The position numbers and the translations under genes are program-made. Below are positions 8,050 through 16,632 of a stretch of 64,000 nt of DNA, one piece after another. This stretch comes from Rheinheimera riviphila (lineage in GTDB: Bacteria; Pseudomonadota; Gammaproteobacteria; Enterobacterales; Alteromonadaceae), in NCBI RefSeq assembly GCF_004005945.1, contig NZ_SACS01000017.1:55849-119848 (forward strand). Reading direction: 5' to 3'. The notes under the pieces were generated by a model. The model was given only the letters and a program-made list of their open reading frames with translations. It was not told the DNA's origin and did no database searches. Within the stretch, counting starts at the first letter, position 1, and each line of letters begins with the position of its first letter.

Positions 8050-9243
8050 ATGTCATTGCATTTATTAATAAAATCTTTGCTGCGTCGGAAAGTGGTCACA
8101 GTGTTGTTATTGGTACAGCTGGCGATGACGCTGGCACTGTTGGTGAATAGTTTATTGCTGGCGATGCAAACGCGCGACAAGCTGAACGAACCGACCGGGC
8201 TGAATTTACCGCAGACGCTGCAGGTACAGTTAAAACCAACCACACCGGATTTACGGGCTTATCCGTTATTGGGTGATTTGCTGGAACGGCAAATGGCTGC
8301 TGTACGGGCATTGCCCGGCGTGCAGGCAGTGGCTTATGCCAATCAGGGCCCGGTGCGTCAGGGCGGCAATAACGGCAATTTGTATGACGCAGATGATGAG
8401 GAACGTACTAATATTCCGACCATTCCGCAGTATATGGTGTCGCCAGACTTTTTTGCTGCGCTTGGGGTATCAGTGGTGGACGGGCAATTGCCAGTCACGC
8501 CTATTGCCGTGGACATCGATACGCCATCGCCGCTGGTGTTGACCCGCAGTCTGGCCGAAAAATTGTTTCCAGGACGTTCGGCGATCGGTTTGAAGACCAA
8601 TCGGGCGCCAGTGGCTGCCGTTGTCGAAGATTTTTTCGGTCAGAGCTCCGCGACAAATCCGGTTTATAACAGTATTCAAGTATCACCATTGCTTGGAGTG
8701 GACTGGGGTTATGCATTATTAATCAACACCAGCGAAGGTAGTACTGAGCAAATACGCCAACAATTACCCGAAGTGCTGCGCCAAGTGGATGCCAACATTG
8801 AAGTTTTTTATGTCCGCACTCTGGAAGAGCAACATCAGCAGTTGTACCGCAACGAGTTTGGCCTCGCGACCTTACTCGGCATCTTAAGCGGCCTGATGTT
8901 GTTAGTGGCGATGGTTTCCAGCTACAGTAATGCGCATTTCCATGCTTTAAAACAGCAGCAGGAAATTGGCATTAAACGCGCACTTGGGGCCAGCAAACAG
9001 CTGATTTTATTAGAGCTCCTCAGTGAAAACTGGCTGACCACCGCCGTTGGTGCTTCGCTTGGAGTGCTCTGTGCGCTGGCGCTGAACAAGGTGTTGGCCA
9101 GTGTGATTAGCCTCGAAGCGCTGAATTGGTGGTTGCCGTTATTATGCAGTGCGGTGTTGCTGGTTTGTGTCACCGTTGCCACATGGTATCCTGCCAGAAT
9201 AGCAACAAAGGTGTCGCCAGCGACAGCCACTAAGACGCTGTAA
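8050..9243 (+). CDS. MacB-like ABC transporter permease, second of two
   Basis: 397 residues with the same layout as its neighbour: N-terminal helix (about 15-38), periplasmic MacB-PCD domain and three FtsX helices near the C-terminus with the coupling segment EIGIKRALGASKQ. It begins four bases after the first permease, so both are likely translated together. Two different half-permeases beside one ATPase and one adaptor is a common layout for NtrC-controlled exporters in this group. Confidence 0.85.
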   Translation: MSLHLLIKSLLRRKVVTVLLLVQLAMTLALLVNSLLLAMQTRDKLNEPTGLNLPQTLQVQLKPTTPDLRAYPLLGDLLERQMAAVRALPGVQAVAYANQGPVRQGGNNGNLYDADDEERTNIPTIPQYMVSPDFFAALGVSVVDGQLPVTPIAVDIDTPSPLVLTRSLAEKLFPGRSAIGLKTNRAPVAAVVEDFFGQSSATNPVYNSIQVSPLLGVDWGYALLINTSEGSTEQIRQQLPEVLRQVDANIEVFYVRTLEEQHQQLYRNEFGLATLLGILSGLMLLVAMVSSYSNAHFHALKQQQEIGIKRALGASKQLILLELLSENWLTTAVGASLGVLCALALNKVLASVISLEALNWWLPLLCSAVLLVCVTVATWYPARIATKVSPATATKTL

Positions 9244-9299
9244 TGATTGCATTAAAATGGTTCTGAGATCAGCGTCAACATAGGAAGATCCGATAAGCC

Positions 9300-10634
9300 A
9301 TGGCCACTGTTTTAGTCATTGATGACAACGAGGCGGTTTGTACCGCCTTACTCACGCTGTTTCATTTGCAAGGTTACCGGGTCTGGACTGCCACCGATCC
9401 GGCGACCGCCTTGGCCTTATTGGCGCAGCAGCCGATTGATGTGGTGCTGCAGGATATGAATTTTGCCAAAGGTGAAATGCAAGGGCTCGCCGGCAAATCG
9501 TTGTTTTATCAGTTGCGCCAGCAATATCCGCAGATCCCGGTGATCTTAATGACCGCCTGGACCCAGCTCGATATGGTGGTGGAATTGGTGAAAGCCGGTG
9601 CCAGCGACTATATCGCCAAGCCCTGGGACGATGCGCGGCTGCTGCTGACAGTGCAAAATGTATTAAAAATCAAAAATTTGCAGGACAAACAACACCAAGC
9701 CGAGCGCAAGCAACAAGAACGGCTGGCACAATTTGTTGGCAAAGACTTGTGTGGTTTGGTGTTCGCTAGCACCACTATGGAGCAATTGCTGCAAATGGCG
9801 TTGCAACTGGCGCCGTCCAATGCGGCGGTGCTGATCACCGGCGAAAACGGTACTGGTAAAGAAGGCATCGCCCAGGTGCTGCATGCCAATTCTACCCGCG
9901 CGAAAAAGCCGCTGATTAAAGTCAATATGGGCGCTTTGCCCACCGATTTGATGGAAGCTGAACTCTTTGGTGCCGACGCTGGCGCCTACAGTGGTTTGGG
10001 GAAAACTCGCATCGGCCGGTTTGAAGCGGCTGATGGCGGCACTATTTTCCTTGATGAGATTGGCAATTTGTCGTTATCCGGTCAGATGAAATTGCTGCGG
10101 GTGCTGCAAACCGGTGAGTTTGAGCGGTTGGGCTCCAGCCAAACCCGCAAAGTCGATGTGCGCGTGTTAAGCGCCACCAATGCTGATTTAACCAAAGCCA
10201 TCGCCACAGGGCAGTTCCGGCAGGATTTGTATTACCGGCTGAATGTGGTGCAACTGCATTTACCTGAGCTTAAACAACGACCTGACGATATTCTGCCATT
10301 GGCCCGGTTGTTTCTAGCCGCAGAAAAAACGCTGTCTGCAGCGGCGGAGCAAGCGTTGTTGCAACACCAGTGGCCAGGCAATGTGCGGGAATTGCAGAAT
10401 ATCTGTCAGCGCGCTTTGTTACTGGCGAGCGGTAGCGTGATTGAAGCCAACGATTTGGGTTTGCAGCTCGAAGAACCAGCAGCAAAACGAGTGCTCGACG
10501 ATATCGACCGGCTGCAGATTGAACAGGCGCTGGCGCAACAAGGTGGCATTATTGCCCGCGCGGCGAAACAACTTGGCATCAGCCGGCAGGCGTTGTACCG
10601 GCGCATGGAGTTTTATGGCATTGCCACGCCTTAG
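9300..10634 (+). CDS. Sigma-54-dependent NtrC-family response regulator
   Basis: 444 residues: receiver domain (1-120; phosphorylatable Asp52, conserved Lys107), AAA+ sigma-54 interaction domain (about 155-380; Walker A GENGTGKE 181-188, Walker B FLDEI 250-254) and a C-terminal Fis-type helix-turn-helix (about 400-440). The sigma-54 contact loop, normally GAFTGA, reads GAYSGL at 228-233. It probably binds the palindromes at 4556-4603 and activates the sigma-54 promoter before the adaptor gene. It overlaps the downstream kinase gene by 20 bases. Start ATG is the first codon of a typical receiver (MATVLVIDDN). Confidence 0.93.
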   Translation: MATVLVIDDNEAVCTALLTLFHLQGYRVWTATDPATALALLAQQPIDVVLQDMNFAKGEMQGLAGKSLFYQLRQQYPQIPVILMTAWTQLDMVVELVKAGASDYIAKPWDDARLLLTVQNVLKIKNLQDKQHQAERKQQERLAQFVGKDLCGLVFASTTMEQLLQMALQLAPSNAAVLITGENGTGKEGIAQVLHANSTRAKKPLIKVNMGALPTDLMEAELFGADAGAYSGLGKTRIGRFEAADGGTIFLDEIGNLSLSGQMKLLRVLQTGEFERLGSSQTRKVDVRVLSATNADLTKAIATGQFRQDLYYRLNVVQLHLPELKQRPDDILPLARLFLAAEKTLSAAAEQALLQHQWPGNVRELQNICQRALLLASGSVIEANDLGLQLEEPAAKRVLDDIDRLQIEQALAQQGGIIARAAKQLGISRQALYRRMEFYGIATP

Positions 10635-12117
10635 TTTTTTGATGAGACGAGCGAGCGGGCAGCTCATCGGACAGTCTATCGGGCAGCGCTTCAGCCTGCT
10701 GCGGTTGTTTAGTTTCAGCGGCCAACTCGCTTTGGTGCAACTATTGGTACTAACGCCGTTACTGGCGCTGGCTTTGTTGTTGCCTTGGCTGCTGAGTGAA
10801 CCACAGCAAACCACCACTTTATATCTGTTATGGGCCATGTTGTTGCTGCTGGCGGTGTTGCTGCATTTATTGCTACAGCGGGTGAACAACGGCTTGCAGC
10901 AGGAAATCGCTGCACTGAATTTGCATGCCGATAATCTGCAGGATCAGGCGTTTAATAGTCGGGCCAACCGGCAACAGATCCGGATGCTGACGCCGTTGGC
11001 TGATGCTTTGGATACGATGTCGGCTGAACTGAGCCGCCAGCGTGCGACTTTGTATCAACGTGAATTGCTGCTGGATACCGTGTTGCAATCAAGCCCCAGT
11101 GCTTTAGTGCTGACCGATGACCATAACCGGGTATTGCTGACGAACCCTGCGGCGCGACAGTTGTTTTTGCACGGCCAGAAGTTTGATGGTCGTGTGCTGG
11201 ATGACGTGCTGGCACAGTGGCCGGAGTTGCAATTGGCGTTTAGCGGTTATCTGCAACAACCGCAACAAGGCTTATTGCATCTGGAGACGCGCGATGTGGC
11301 CTTTAACGGTAACCAAAGCCAAGGCCAGGGCGCCGCTATCTGGCACCTGTCGTCCAGCCAATTTATGCTCAATCAACGCCAGCATTTTTTGTATCTACTA
11401 AAACCTATGACCGCAGAAATTCAGCGCGAAGAACTCAATGCCTGGAAAAAACTGCTACGGGTGATTGGTCATGAGCTGAATAACAGTCTGGCACCGCTGT
11501 CGTCGCTGGCGTATTCCGGGCAACAATTATTAGAAAAACAAGTGCTGGAAACTCAATCGCCGGAAAAACAGGCTGCGGACTTAGCAACATTGCAGCCGCT
11601 GCGCCAAATACTCGCAACCATCAGCGAACGCAGCCAGCATCTGAATCAGTTTTTGCAGGCCTATATTCAGTTTGCCAAGTTACCACCGCCCAAACGCGAC
11701 ACCGTCAATTGGCCGCGACTGATTAATCAATTACACGATCATTTTGAATTTGAACTGGATGGTGAATTGCCAAAACTGGCTTGGCAGCTGGACCAGTCGC
11801 AGCTGATGCAATTGCTGCTGAATGTGCTGAAAAACGCCCATGAATCGGGTTCGGATCCAGCGCAGATCCGGCTGTTTATTCAAGAGACGCCACAGCTGTT
11901 AATCATTGAATTGCAAGATGCGGGTGGTGGCTTGTCGGCCGAAGTGCTGGAGCATGCGTTATTGCCGTTTTACACCACCAAAACCCAAGGCTCGGGTATT
12001 GGCTTGACCTTATGCCGTGATGTGGCCGAAGCGCATGGCGGCGGGTTTTGTCTGCGCAATCAGCCGCCAGGGTTGTTGGTCCAGGTCAGTTTGCCCTGGT
12101 TGGCAAATACGGTATGA
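10615..12117 (+). CDS. Membrane sensor histidine kinase, partner of the NtrC-type regulator
   Basis: 500 residues from the ATG at 10615, chosen because GGAG lies five bases upstream; an ATG at 10642 is possible but has no site. Two membrane helices (about 38-60 and 68-88) with almost no periplasmic loop, a PAS domain (about 150-265), a HisKA box with His286 in HELNNSLAP, and a HATPase domain with N box (NVLKNAHESG) and G boxes (DAGGG, GSGIGL). The tiny external loop suggests it senses something in the membrane or cytoplasm. The overlap with the regulator gene indicates translational coupling. Confidence 0.9.
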   Translation: MALPRLSFLMRRASGQLIGQSIGQRFSLLRLFSFSGQLALVQLLVLTPLLALALLLPWLLSEPQQTTTLYLLWAMLLLLAVLLHLLLQRVNNGLQQEIAALNLHADNLQDQAFNSRANRQQIRMLTPLADALDTMSAELSRQRATLYQRELLLDTVLQSSPSALVLTDDHNRVLLTNPAARQLFLHGQKFDGRVLDDVLAQWPELQLAFSGYLQQPQQGLLHLETRDVAFNGNQSQGQGAAIWHLSSSQFMLNQRQHFLYLLKPMTAEIQREELNAWKKLLRVIGHELNNSLAPLSSLAYSGQQLLEKQVLETQSPEKQAADLATLQPLRQILATISERSQHLNQFLQAYIQFAKLPPPKRDTVNWPRLINQLHDHFEFELDGELPKLAWQLDQSQLMQLLLNVLKNAHESGSDPAQIRLFIQETPQLLIIELQDAGGGLSAEVLEHALLPFYTTKTQGSGIGLTLCRDVAEAHGGGFCLRNQPPGLLVQVSLPWLANTV

Positions 12118-12140
12118 TGTTTTCATATTTTAGCCGTTTA

Positions 12141-12168
12141 GCCATCTGCTTATGGTAAGCAGCATGGC
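12141..12168. other. Stem-loop between kinase and hydrolase genes
   Basis: GCCAT plus CTGCTTA pairs with TAAGCAG plus ATGGC around a TGG loop, with one bulged C. No T run follows on the plus strand, so it is a weak candidate terminator for the exporter-kinase operon, or a leader hairpin of the next gene. Confidence 0.35.
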
Positions 12169-12186
12169 CTTGCAGGAAAACCGACT

Positions 12187-12942
12187 ATGCAAATTCAAAC
12201 CACGACCATCACCTTAACCACTGCTACCGGCCCGATGCGCTGTTTGCAAATCATGCCGCTGGCTTCCGGCAATGCGCTTGGCAAAAAACCAACTAAAACC
12301 TTCGGCGCGGTATTGTTTTATTCTGAAATTTTCCAAATTACCGCCCCTATTGCCCGAGCAGCCGCCATATTAGCGGGGCAGGGTTTTATCGTATTGGTGC
12401 CGGAAGTGTTTCATGAATTAAATCCGGCCGGTACTGTGCTGGGTTATGACGATACTGGCAAAGATAAAGGCAATCAGGATAAATGGACTAAACCATTAAC
12501 CAGCCATGACAGCGATACCTTGGCGATGCTTGCTTATTTACAGACGTTAGCCGAATTTAGCGGCAAAACCAGCAGTTATGGTGTCTGTATCGGCGGCCAT
12601 CTGGCGTTTCGGGCGGCGTTAAACCCTGCCATTAGTGCCGCTTGTTGTTTATATGCCACCGATTTACACAGCGATACCTTACCGGCCGCGCCTGGCGATC
12701 AAACGCTCGAGCGCGCGGGCGACATCCAAGGCGAGTTGATGCTGATCTGGGGAAAACAAGATCCGCATATTCCGGCTGAAGGCCGGTTGAAAATTTATCA
12801 GCAGCTGAGCAAGTCCGGTTGCAACTTTAGCTGGCATGAACTGAACGCCCAGCATGCTTTTATGCGCGACGAAGGCGAACGCTACGACCCGGCGCTGGCG
12901 CTGTGGGTGTACCAGCAGGCCCGGCTATTGTTTTGTGCTTAG
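12187..12942 (+). CDS. Dienelactone hydrolase family protein
   Basis: 251 residues of the alpha/beta-hydrolase fold. The DLH nucleophile is visible as Cys134 in GVCIGGH, with the acid in WGKQDPHIP and the base in QHAFMRD near the C-terminus. The conserved Glu47 of SEIFQ is also present. The family cleaves lactones or related esters; the substrate here is unknown. No signal peptide, so cytoplasmic. The ATG follows GGAAAA. It is separated from the kinase by about 70 bases and has no obvious functional link to it. Confidence 0.85.
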   Translation: MQIQTTTITLTTATGPMRCLQIMPLASGNALGKKPTKTFGAVLFYSEIFQITAPIARAAAILAGQGFIVLVPEVFHELNPAGTVLGYDDTGKDKGNQDKWTKPLTSHDSDTLAMLAYLQTLAEFSGKTSSYGVCIGGHLAFRAALNPAISAACCLYATDLHSDTLPAAPGDQTLERAGDIQGELMLIWGKQDPHIPAEGRLKIYQQLSKSGCNFSWHELNAQHAFMRDEGERYDPALALWVYQQARLLFCA

Positions 12943-13114
12943 GTCCAAGATGTGCTAAAAAAGGTAAAAATGCATTATTTGTCATTCATTGGAATATTAT
13001 TTGTGAATTGATGCGGCTGTATGCTATGGTCTGACGGATTTTTAAAAGCTCCGGGTTTTGGAGCTGTCACCACAGTTGGTGTGTGATTCTCAGACCGCAT
13101 CAAGGAAATGCCGC

Positions 13115-15094
13115 ATGCAATCAATGGTTTCTAAACTGGCTTTGGCCACAGTCCTGTCTACTTCTTTTGTCCTGTTTACCCCAACGTCTTTTGCCAACAG
13201 TCAGACCGATGCCACGCTGGTCGAATTATTAGCAAAACATCCGGCTATATCCAATATTAAAATCGCACCCGATGGCCGCCACCTCGCCATTCAGGTATTT
13301 GTTGAAGGTCGTCAAGCTCTGGCATTTTATGGCGCAGCTTCGATGAAAATGGTCGGCTCTTTTCGGATGCAGTACCCAATGCAGATTGGAGAGTTTCAAT
13401 GGGTAAACAACGAGCGGGTGGTGTTTAAGCTCACTGAAACGTTGGCGTGGCAACGTCAGCCTGTGTATTACGGCGAGCTGTACGGCGTGAATTATGACGG
13501 TAGTAAAGGCGAGCTGTTATTTGGTTTTCGTGCTGGTAAAAAACAAACCGGTACCCGTTTAAAGCAGCGCGAAGGGAAAAGCGCTTGGGCTGAATTTGTG
13601 TTTAATCAGGCCGATGAGCGAAATCAGATCCTGCTTAAATCGACGCCGACCAGCGAAGGTGGCGATCGACAGCCAGAGCTGGTGGCTATGGATGTGTACA
13701 ATGGCGAATTAAAATCTAAAGGTCGCGCGCCCATCGCCTATGCAGATGTAGTTGCGGATCAGCAAGGTGAACCCCGTATTGCCTCCGGTATCGATAACAA
13801 ATACCACCGTCAGGTATATTTAAAAGACATAAAAACAGATAAATGGCAGCAACTGCCGAAACGCAATTATGGCCGCTATTTTACGCCCATAGCAGTGACT
13901 GCTGATAATCAGGGATTACATGTCCTTGATAATTTCCAGCAAGATATCAGTGGGATCTTTGAGTATCGTTTTGCCGACGGCAGCTACAAGCCAATATTTA
14001 CAGACAATACCGTCAGCATCACCCAGACACTGGTCACTGCTGACACTCAAAGTGTTTATGCGGCGCGGCTTGATGATGGTAAGCCGTCTTATGTTTTTTT
14101 ATCTGACCAAACACAAGAAGCAACGGTGTTCAGTAATTTACTGGAAACTTTTCCGGGTGATGACGTCACTATTACCAGTAAAAGTAAAGACGGTAAAAAG
14201 TGGGTGGTGCAAGTGAGCTCTGACAAAGCTGCCGCGACTTTTTATTTGTACGATCATGAGAAAGTAACTTTAACCAAGATTGCTGACAGCAGGCCTGAGC
14301 TAAAAGGCGTAAAGTTTGCGGCTACAGAGCCGGTGAAATTCAAATCCTTTGATGGGTTGGACATTCATGGTTACTGGACGCAAAGCCCGGTTCAATCTGA
14401 ACATAAACCGACCATAGTGCTGGTGCATGGTGGCCCGCATGGTGTTCGAGACTATTGGGGTTTTGATACTGAACTACAATTTTTAGCCTTGTCCGGCTAT
14501 AACGTGTTGCAGGTAAATTTCCGGGGTTCCGGCGGCTATGGTTACAAGTTTCAGCAGAAGGGACATCGGCAGTGGGGCGATGCGATTCAACGGGATATTA
14601 TTGCAGGGACTGAATGGGCGATAGCGCAAGGAAAAGCAAAAGCGGGTAACCTGTGCATTATGGGCGGTTCCTTTGGTGCATATTCGACAGTTCAGTCGGC
14701 AACGCTGGCACCGGATCTGTTTAAATGTGGCGTCGCAGTGGCGGGTGTTTACGACTTATCACTACTGGCGGGCAAAGGTGATATTCAGTATTTGTCCTAT
14801 GGTAAAGCGTATTTAGACGAAGCGGTAGGGACAGACGAAGCGCAGTTGCAGCAATATTCGCCGGTTCATCATGTGAGTAAGCTCAAAACACACCTGCTGA
14901 TAGCTCATGGCAAAAAAGACGAACGGGCGCCTTATATCCATGCCGAAAAGTTACAACAAGCCTTGGATAAAGCGGGTAAACCTTACCAATGGTTGGAGTT
15001 TAACGACGAGACCCATGGCTTTTATGATCCGGTAAACCGCACTAAATATTTTAACGAGTTGAAGGTTTATTTTTCAAAACATCTGGTGATGTGA
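13115..15094 (+). CDS. Exported S9 family prolyl oligopeptidase-type peptidase
   Basis: 659 residues from the ATG at 13115, preferred over a TTG at 13058 because AAGGAA lies upstream and a signal peptide then starts the protein (cleavage after SFA near residue 28). A seven-bladed propeller-like region (about 30-400) precedes an alpha/beta-hydrolase domain with Ser519 (GGSFGAY), Asp601 (GKKDERAP) and His633 (THGF). The oxyanion segment HGGPHG is intact. Likely a periplasmic peptidase of the acylaminoacyl/dipeptidyl type. A small hairpin (AGCTCC at 13047-13052 pairing with 13060-13065) sits in the leader. Stands alone. Confidence 0.9.
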   Translation: MQSMVSKLALATVLSTSFVLFTPTSFANSQTDATLVELLAKHPAISNIKIAPDGRHLAIQVFVEGRQALAFYGAASMKMVGSFRMQYPMQIGEFQWVNNERVVFKLTETLAWQRQPVYYGELYGVNYDGSKGELLFGFRAGKKQTGTRLKQREGKSAWAEFVFNQADERNQILLKSTPTSEGGDRQPELVAMDVYNGELKSKGRAPIAYADVVADQQGEPRIASGIDNKYHRQVYLKDIKTDKWQQLPKRNYGRYFTPIAVTADNQGLHVLDNFQQDISGIFEYRFADGSYKPIFTDNTVSITQTLVTADTQSVYAARLDDGKPSYVFLSDQTQEATVFSNLLETFPGDDVTITSKSKDGKKWVVQVSSDKAAATFYLYDHEKVTLTKIADSRPELKGVKFAATEPVKFKSFDGLDIHGYWTQSPVQSEHKPTIVLVHGGPHGVRDYWGFDTELQFLALSGYNVLQVNFRGSGGYGYKFQQKGHRQWGDAIQRDIIAGTEWAIAQGKAKAGNLCIMGGSFGAYSTVQSATLAPDLFKCGVAVAGVYDLSLLAGKGDIQYLSYGKAYLDEAVGTDEAQLQQYSPVHHVSKLKTHLLIAHGKKDERAPYIHAEKLQQALDKAGKPYQWLEFNDETHGFYDPVNRTKYFNELKVYFSKHLVM

Positions 15095-15171
15095 AGTAAC
15101 CTGAAGTCATCACTCAGCTGAAATCAGTTGTAGTGAATTGCGGAATCATTTGTGCTAAGCAGCTGAAATAA

Positions 15172-15201
15172 AACGCCCGACAGCCTATACTGTCGGGCGT
15201 T
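15172..15201 (+). terminator. Hairpin terminator after the S9 peptidase gene
   Basis: Perfect 12-bp stem AACGCCCGACAG / CTGTCGGGCGTT with a 6-base loop. The T run is weak on the plus strand (TTGTCAT) and better on the minus strand (complement of AAATAAAA), so it may work in both directions. Confidence 0.6.
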
Positions 15202-15290
15202 GTCATAAAAGTTTCAGTAATCCACGGCACCATACGCAGCTGATACGCAGCTATATGTAACTCGGGTGCCCATGCCTGGTGAGTGATCCA

Positions 15291-16583
15291 ATGTCTTTGT
15301 TTGAACATGTCCTTATTATTGTGTTGCTGATTAGTGTCAGTGCTTTTTTTTCGATGTCAGAAATCGCGCTGGCCGCTTCGCGTAAACAGCGCTTACGTCA
15401 GTTGCTGAGCGATGGCGAGCTACGCGCCAAACAAGTGCTGGCGCTGCAGGAACATCCTGGTAGTTTTTTTACCATTATTCAGATTGGCCTCAATGCCGTT
15501 GCTATTTTGGGCGGTATTTTGGGTGAAGCTGCTTTTACGCCGACCTTTGTTGAATTATTGAAGTTCGTTTACGATGGCCCGGCGCTGCAGTCATTAGGCT
15601 TTGGTTTATCTGTGTTTTTTGTCACTGCCTTGTTTATTCTGTTCGCCGATCTGATGCCAAAACGACTGGCGATGCTGGCGCCGGAGCAAGTGGCTGTCGC
15701 GGTGGTGCGGCCCATTTTATTGTTGTTAATTGTGCTGAAACCCTTGGTCTGGTTGTTTAATAGCATTGCCAATCTGGTGTTTAAAATCTTTAATGTGCCT
15801 ATTCAGCGTAAAGATCAGATCACGCCGGAAGACATTATTTCGATGATGGACGAAGGCGCTGAAGCCGGCGTGCTGCAGCAACAAGAACATAAACTGCTGG
15901 AAAATGTGTTTGATATGGACCAGCGCACCGTGACGTCGGCGATGACGCCACGCGAAAGTCTGATTTATTTTGTCCTCAAAGAAACGCCGGAAAGCATTAA
16001 AGCGAAAATCGCCGAACATCCACATGCCAAATTTATTGTCTGTGATCAGGCGCTGGACCGGGTCGTGGGATATGTCGATACCCGCGATATTCTGATGCAG
16101 GTGCTGCACGAACAATCGATATCGCTCAGTAAAGAAGGCATTTTACGCACCCCGTTAATTATTCCGGACACCTTGTCGTTGTATGAAGCGCTGGCGCAAT
16201 TTAAAGCCAGTGGTGTGGATTTTGCGGTGATCCTGAATGAATACGCTTTGGTGGTTGGCATGATCACGCTCAAAGATGTGATGAGCATCGTGATGGGCGA
16301 ACTGGTGAATTCTGAGGAAGAGCAAATCGTCAAACGCGATGACGATTCCTGGTTAGTCGAAGGCTTGACACCGCTCGATGACGTGATGCGGGTGCTGTCG
16401 ATTGATCAATTTCCCGATCAGGAAAACTACGAAACCATTGCCGGTTTTATGATGTATATGCTCAGAAAAATCCCGAAACGGACCGACTTCGTCCTGCATC
16501 AAGGCTACAAATTTGAAGTCGTCGACATCGACAACTACAAAATTGACCAGTTGCTGGTGACCAAAGTGAAGCAAGAGATTTAA
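15291..16583 (+). CDS. ytfL: YtfL/PaeA-like CNNM-domain membrane protein with CBS pair
   Basis: 430 residues: a DUF21/CNNM membrane domain with three or four helices (about 1-175) beginning FFSMSEIALAAS, a CBS-domain pair (about 205-325) and a CorC/HlyC C-terminal domain (about 340-425). The order and the opening block match E. coli YtfL, reported as PaeA and needed for tolerance of cadaverine and putrescine; the whole CNNM family is otherwise associated with divalent cation transport. Start ATG 15291 has GGTGA eight bases upstream; a GTG at 15279 adds four residues only. Single gene ended by a strong terminator. Confidence 0.85.
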   Translation: MSLFEHVLIIVLLISVSAFFSMSEIALAASRKQRLRQLLSDGELRAKQVLALQEHPGSFFTIIQIGLNAVAILGGILGEAAFTPTFVELLKFVYDGPALQSLGFGLSVFFVTALFILFADLMPKRLAMLAPEQVAVAVVRPILLLLIVLKPLVWLFNSIANLVFKIFNVPIQRKDQITPEDIISMMDEGAEAGVLQQQEHKLLENVFDMDQRTVTSAMTPRESLIYFVLKETPESIKAKIAEHPHAKFIVCDQALDRVVGYVDTRDILMQVLHEQSISLSKEGILRTPLIIPDTLSLYEALAQFKASGVDFAVILNEYALVVGMITLKDVMSIVMGELVNSEEEQIVKRDDDSWLVEGLTPLDDVMRVLSIDQFPDQENYETIAGFMMYMLRKIPKRTDFVLHQGYKFEVVDIDNYKIDQLLVTKVKQEI

Positions 16584-16585
16584 TA

Positions 16586-16631
16586 AAAAAGGGTCGGTGC
16601 TAATTATTCCTAATTAGCTCCGACCCTTTTT
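16586..16631. terminator. Bidirectional terminator between ytfL and the collagenase gene
   Basis: A 21-bp stem with a single mismatch (16586-16606 with 16611-16631) and a 4-base loop, flanked by AAAAA on the left and TTTTT on the right. It lies between convergent genes and should stop both. Confidence 0.92.
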
Positions 16632-16632
16632 G

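Noticed and set aside
8922..9230. Minus-strand open frame inside the second permease
   Set aside because: Low-complexity shadow of a membrane-protein gene; the plus frame has clear FtsX features.
13058..13114. TTG start for the S9 peptidase 57 bases upstream
   Set aside because: It has no ribosome site, lies inside a leader hairpin and would hide the signal peptide behind 19 polar residues.
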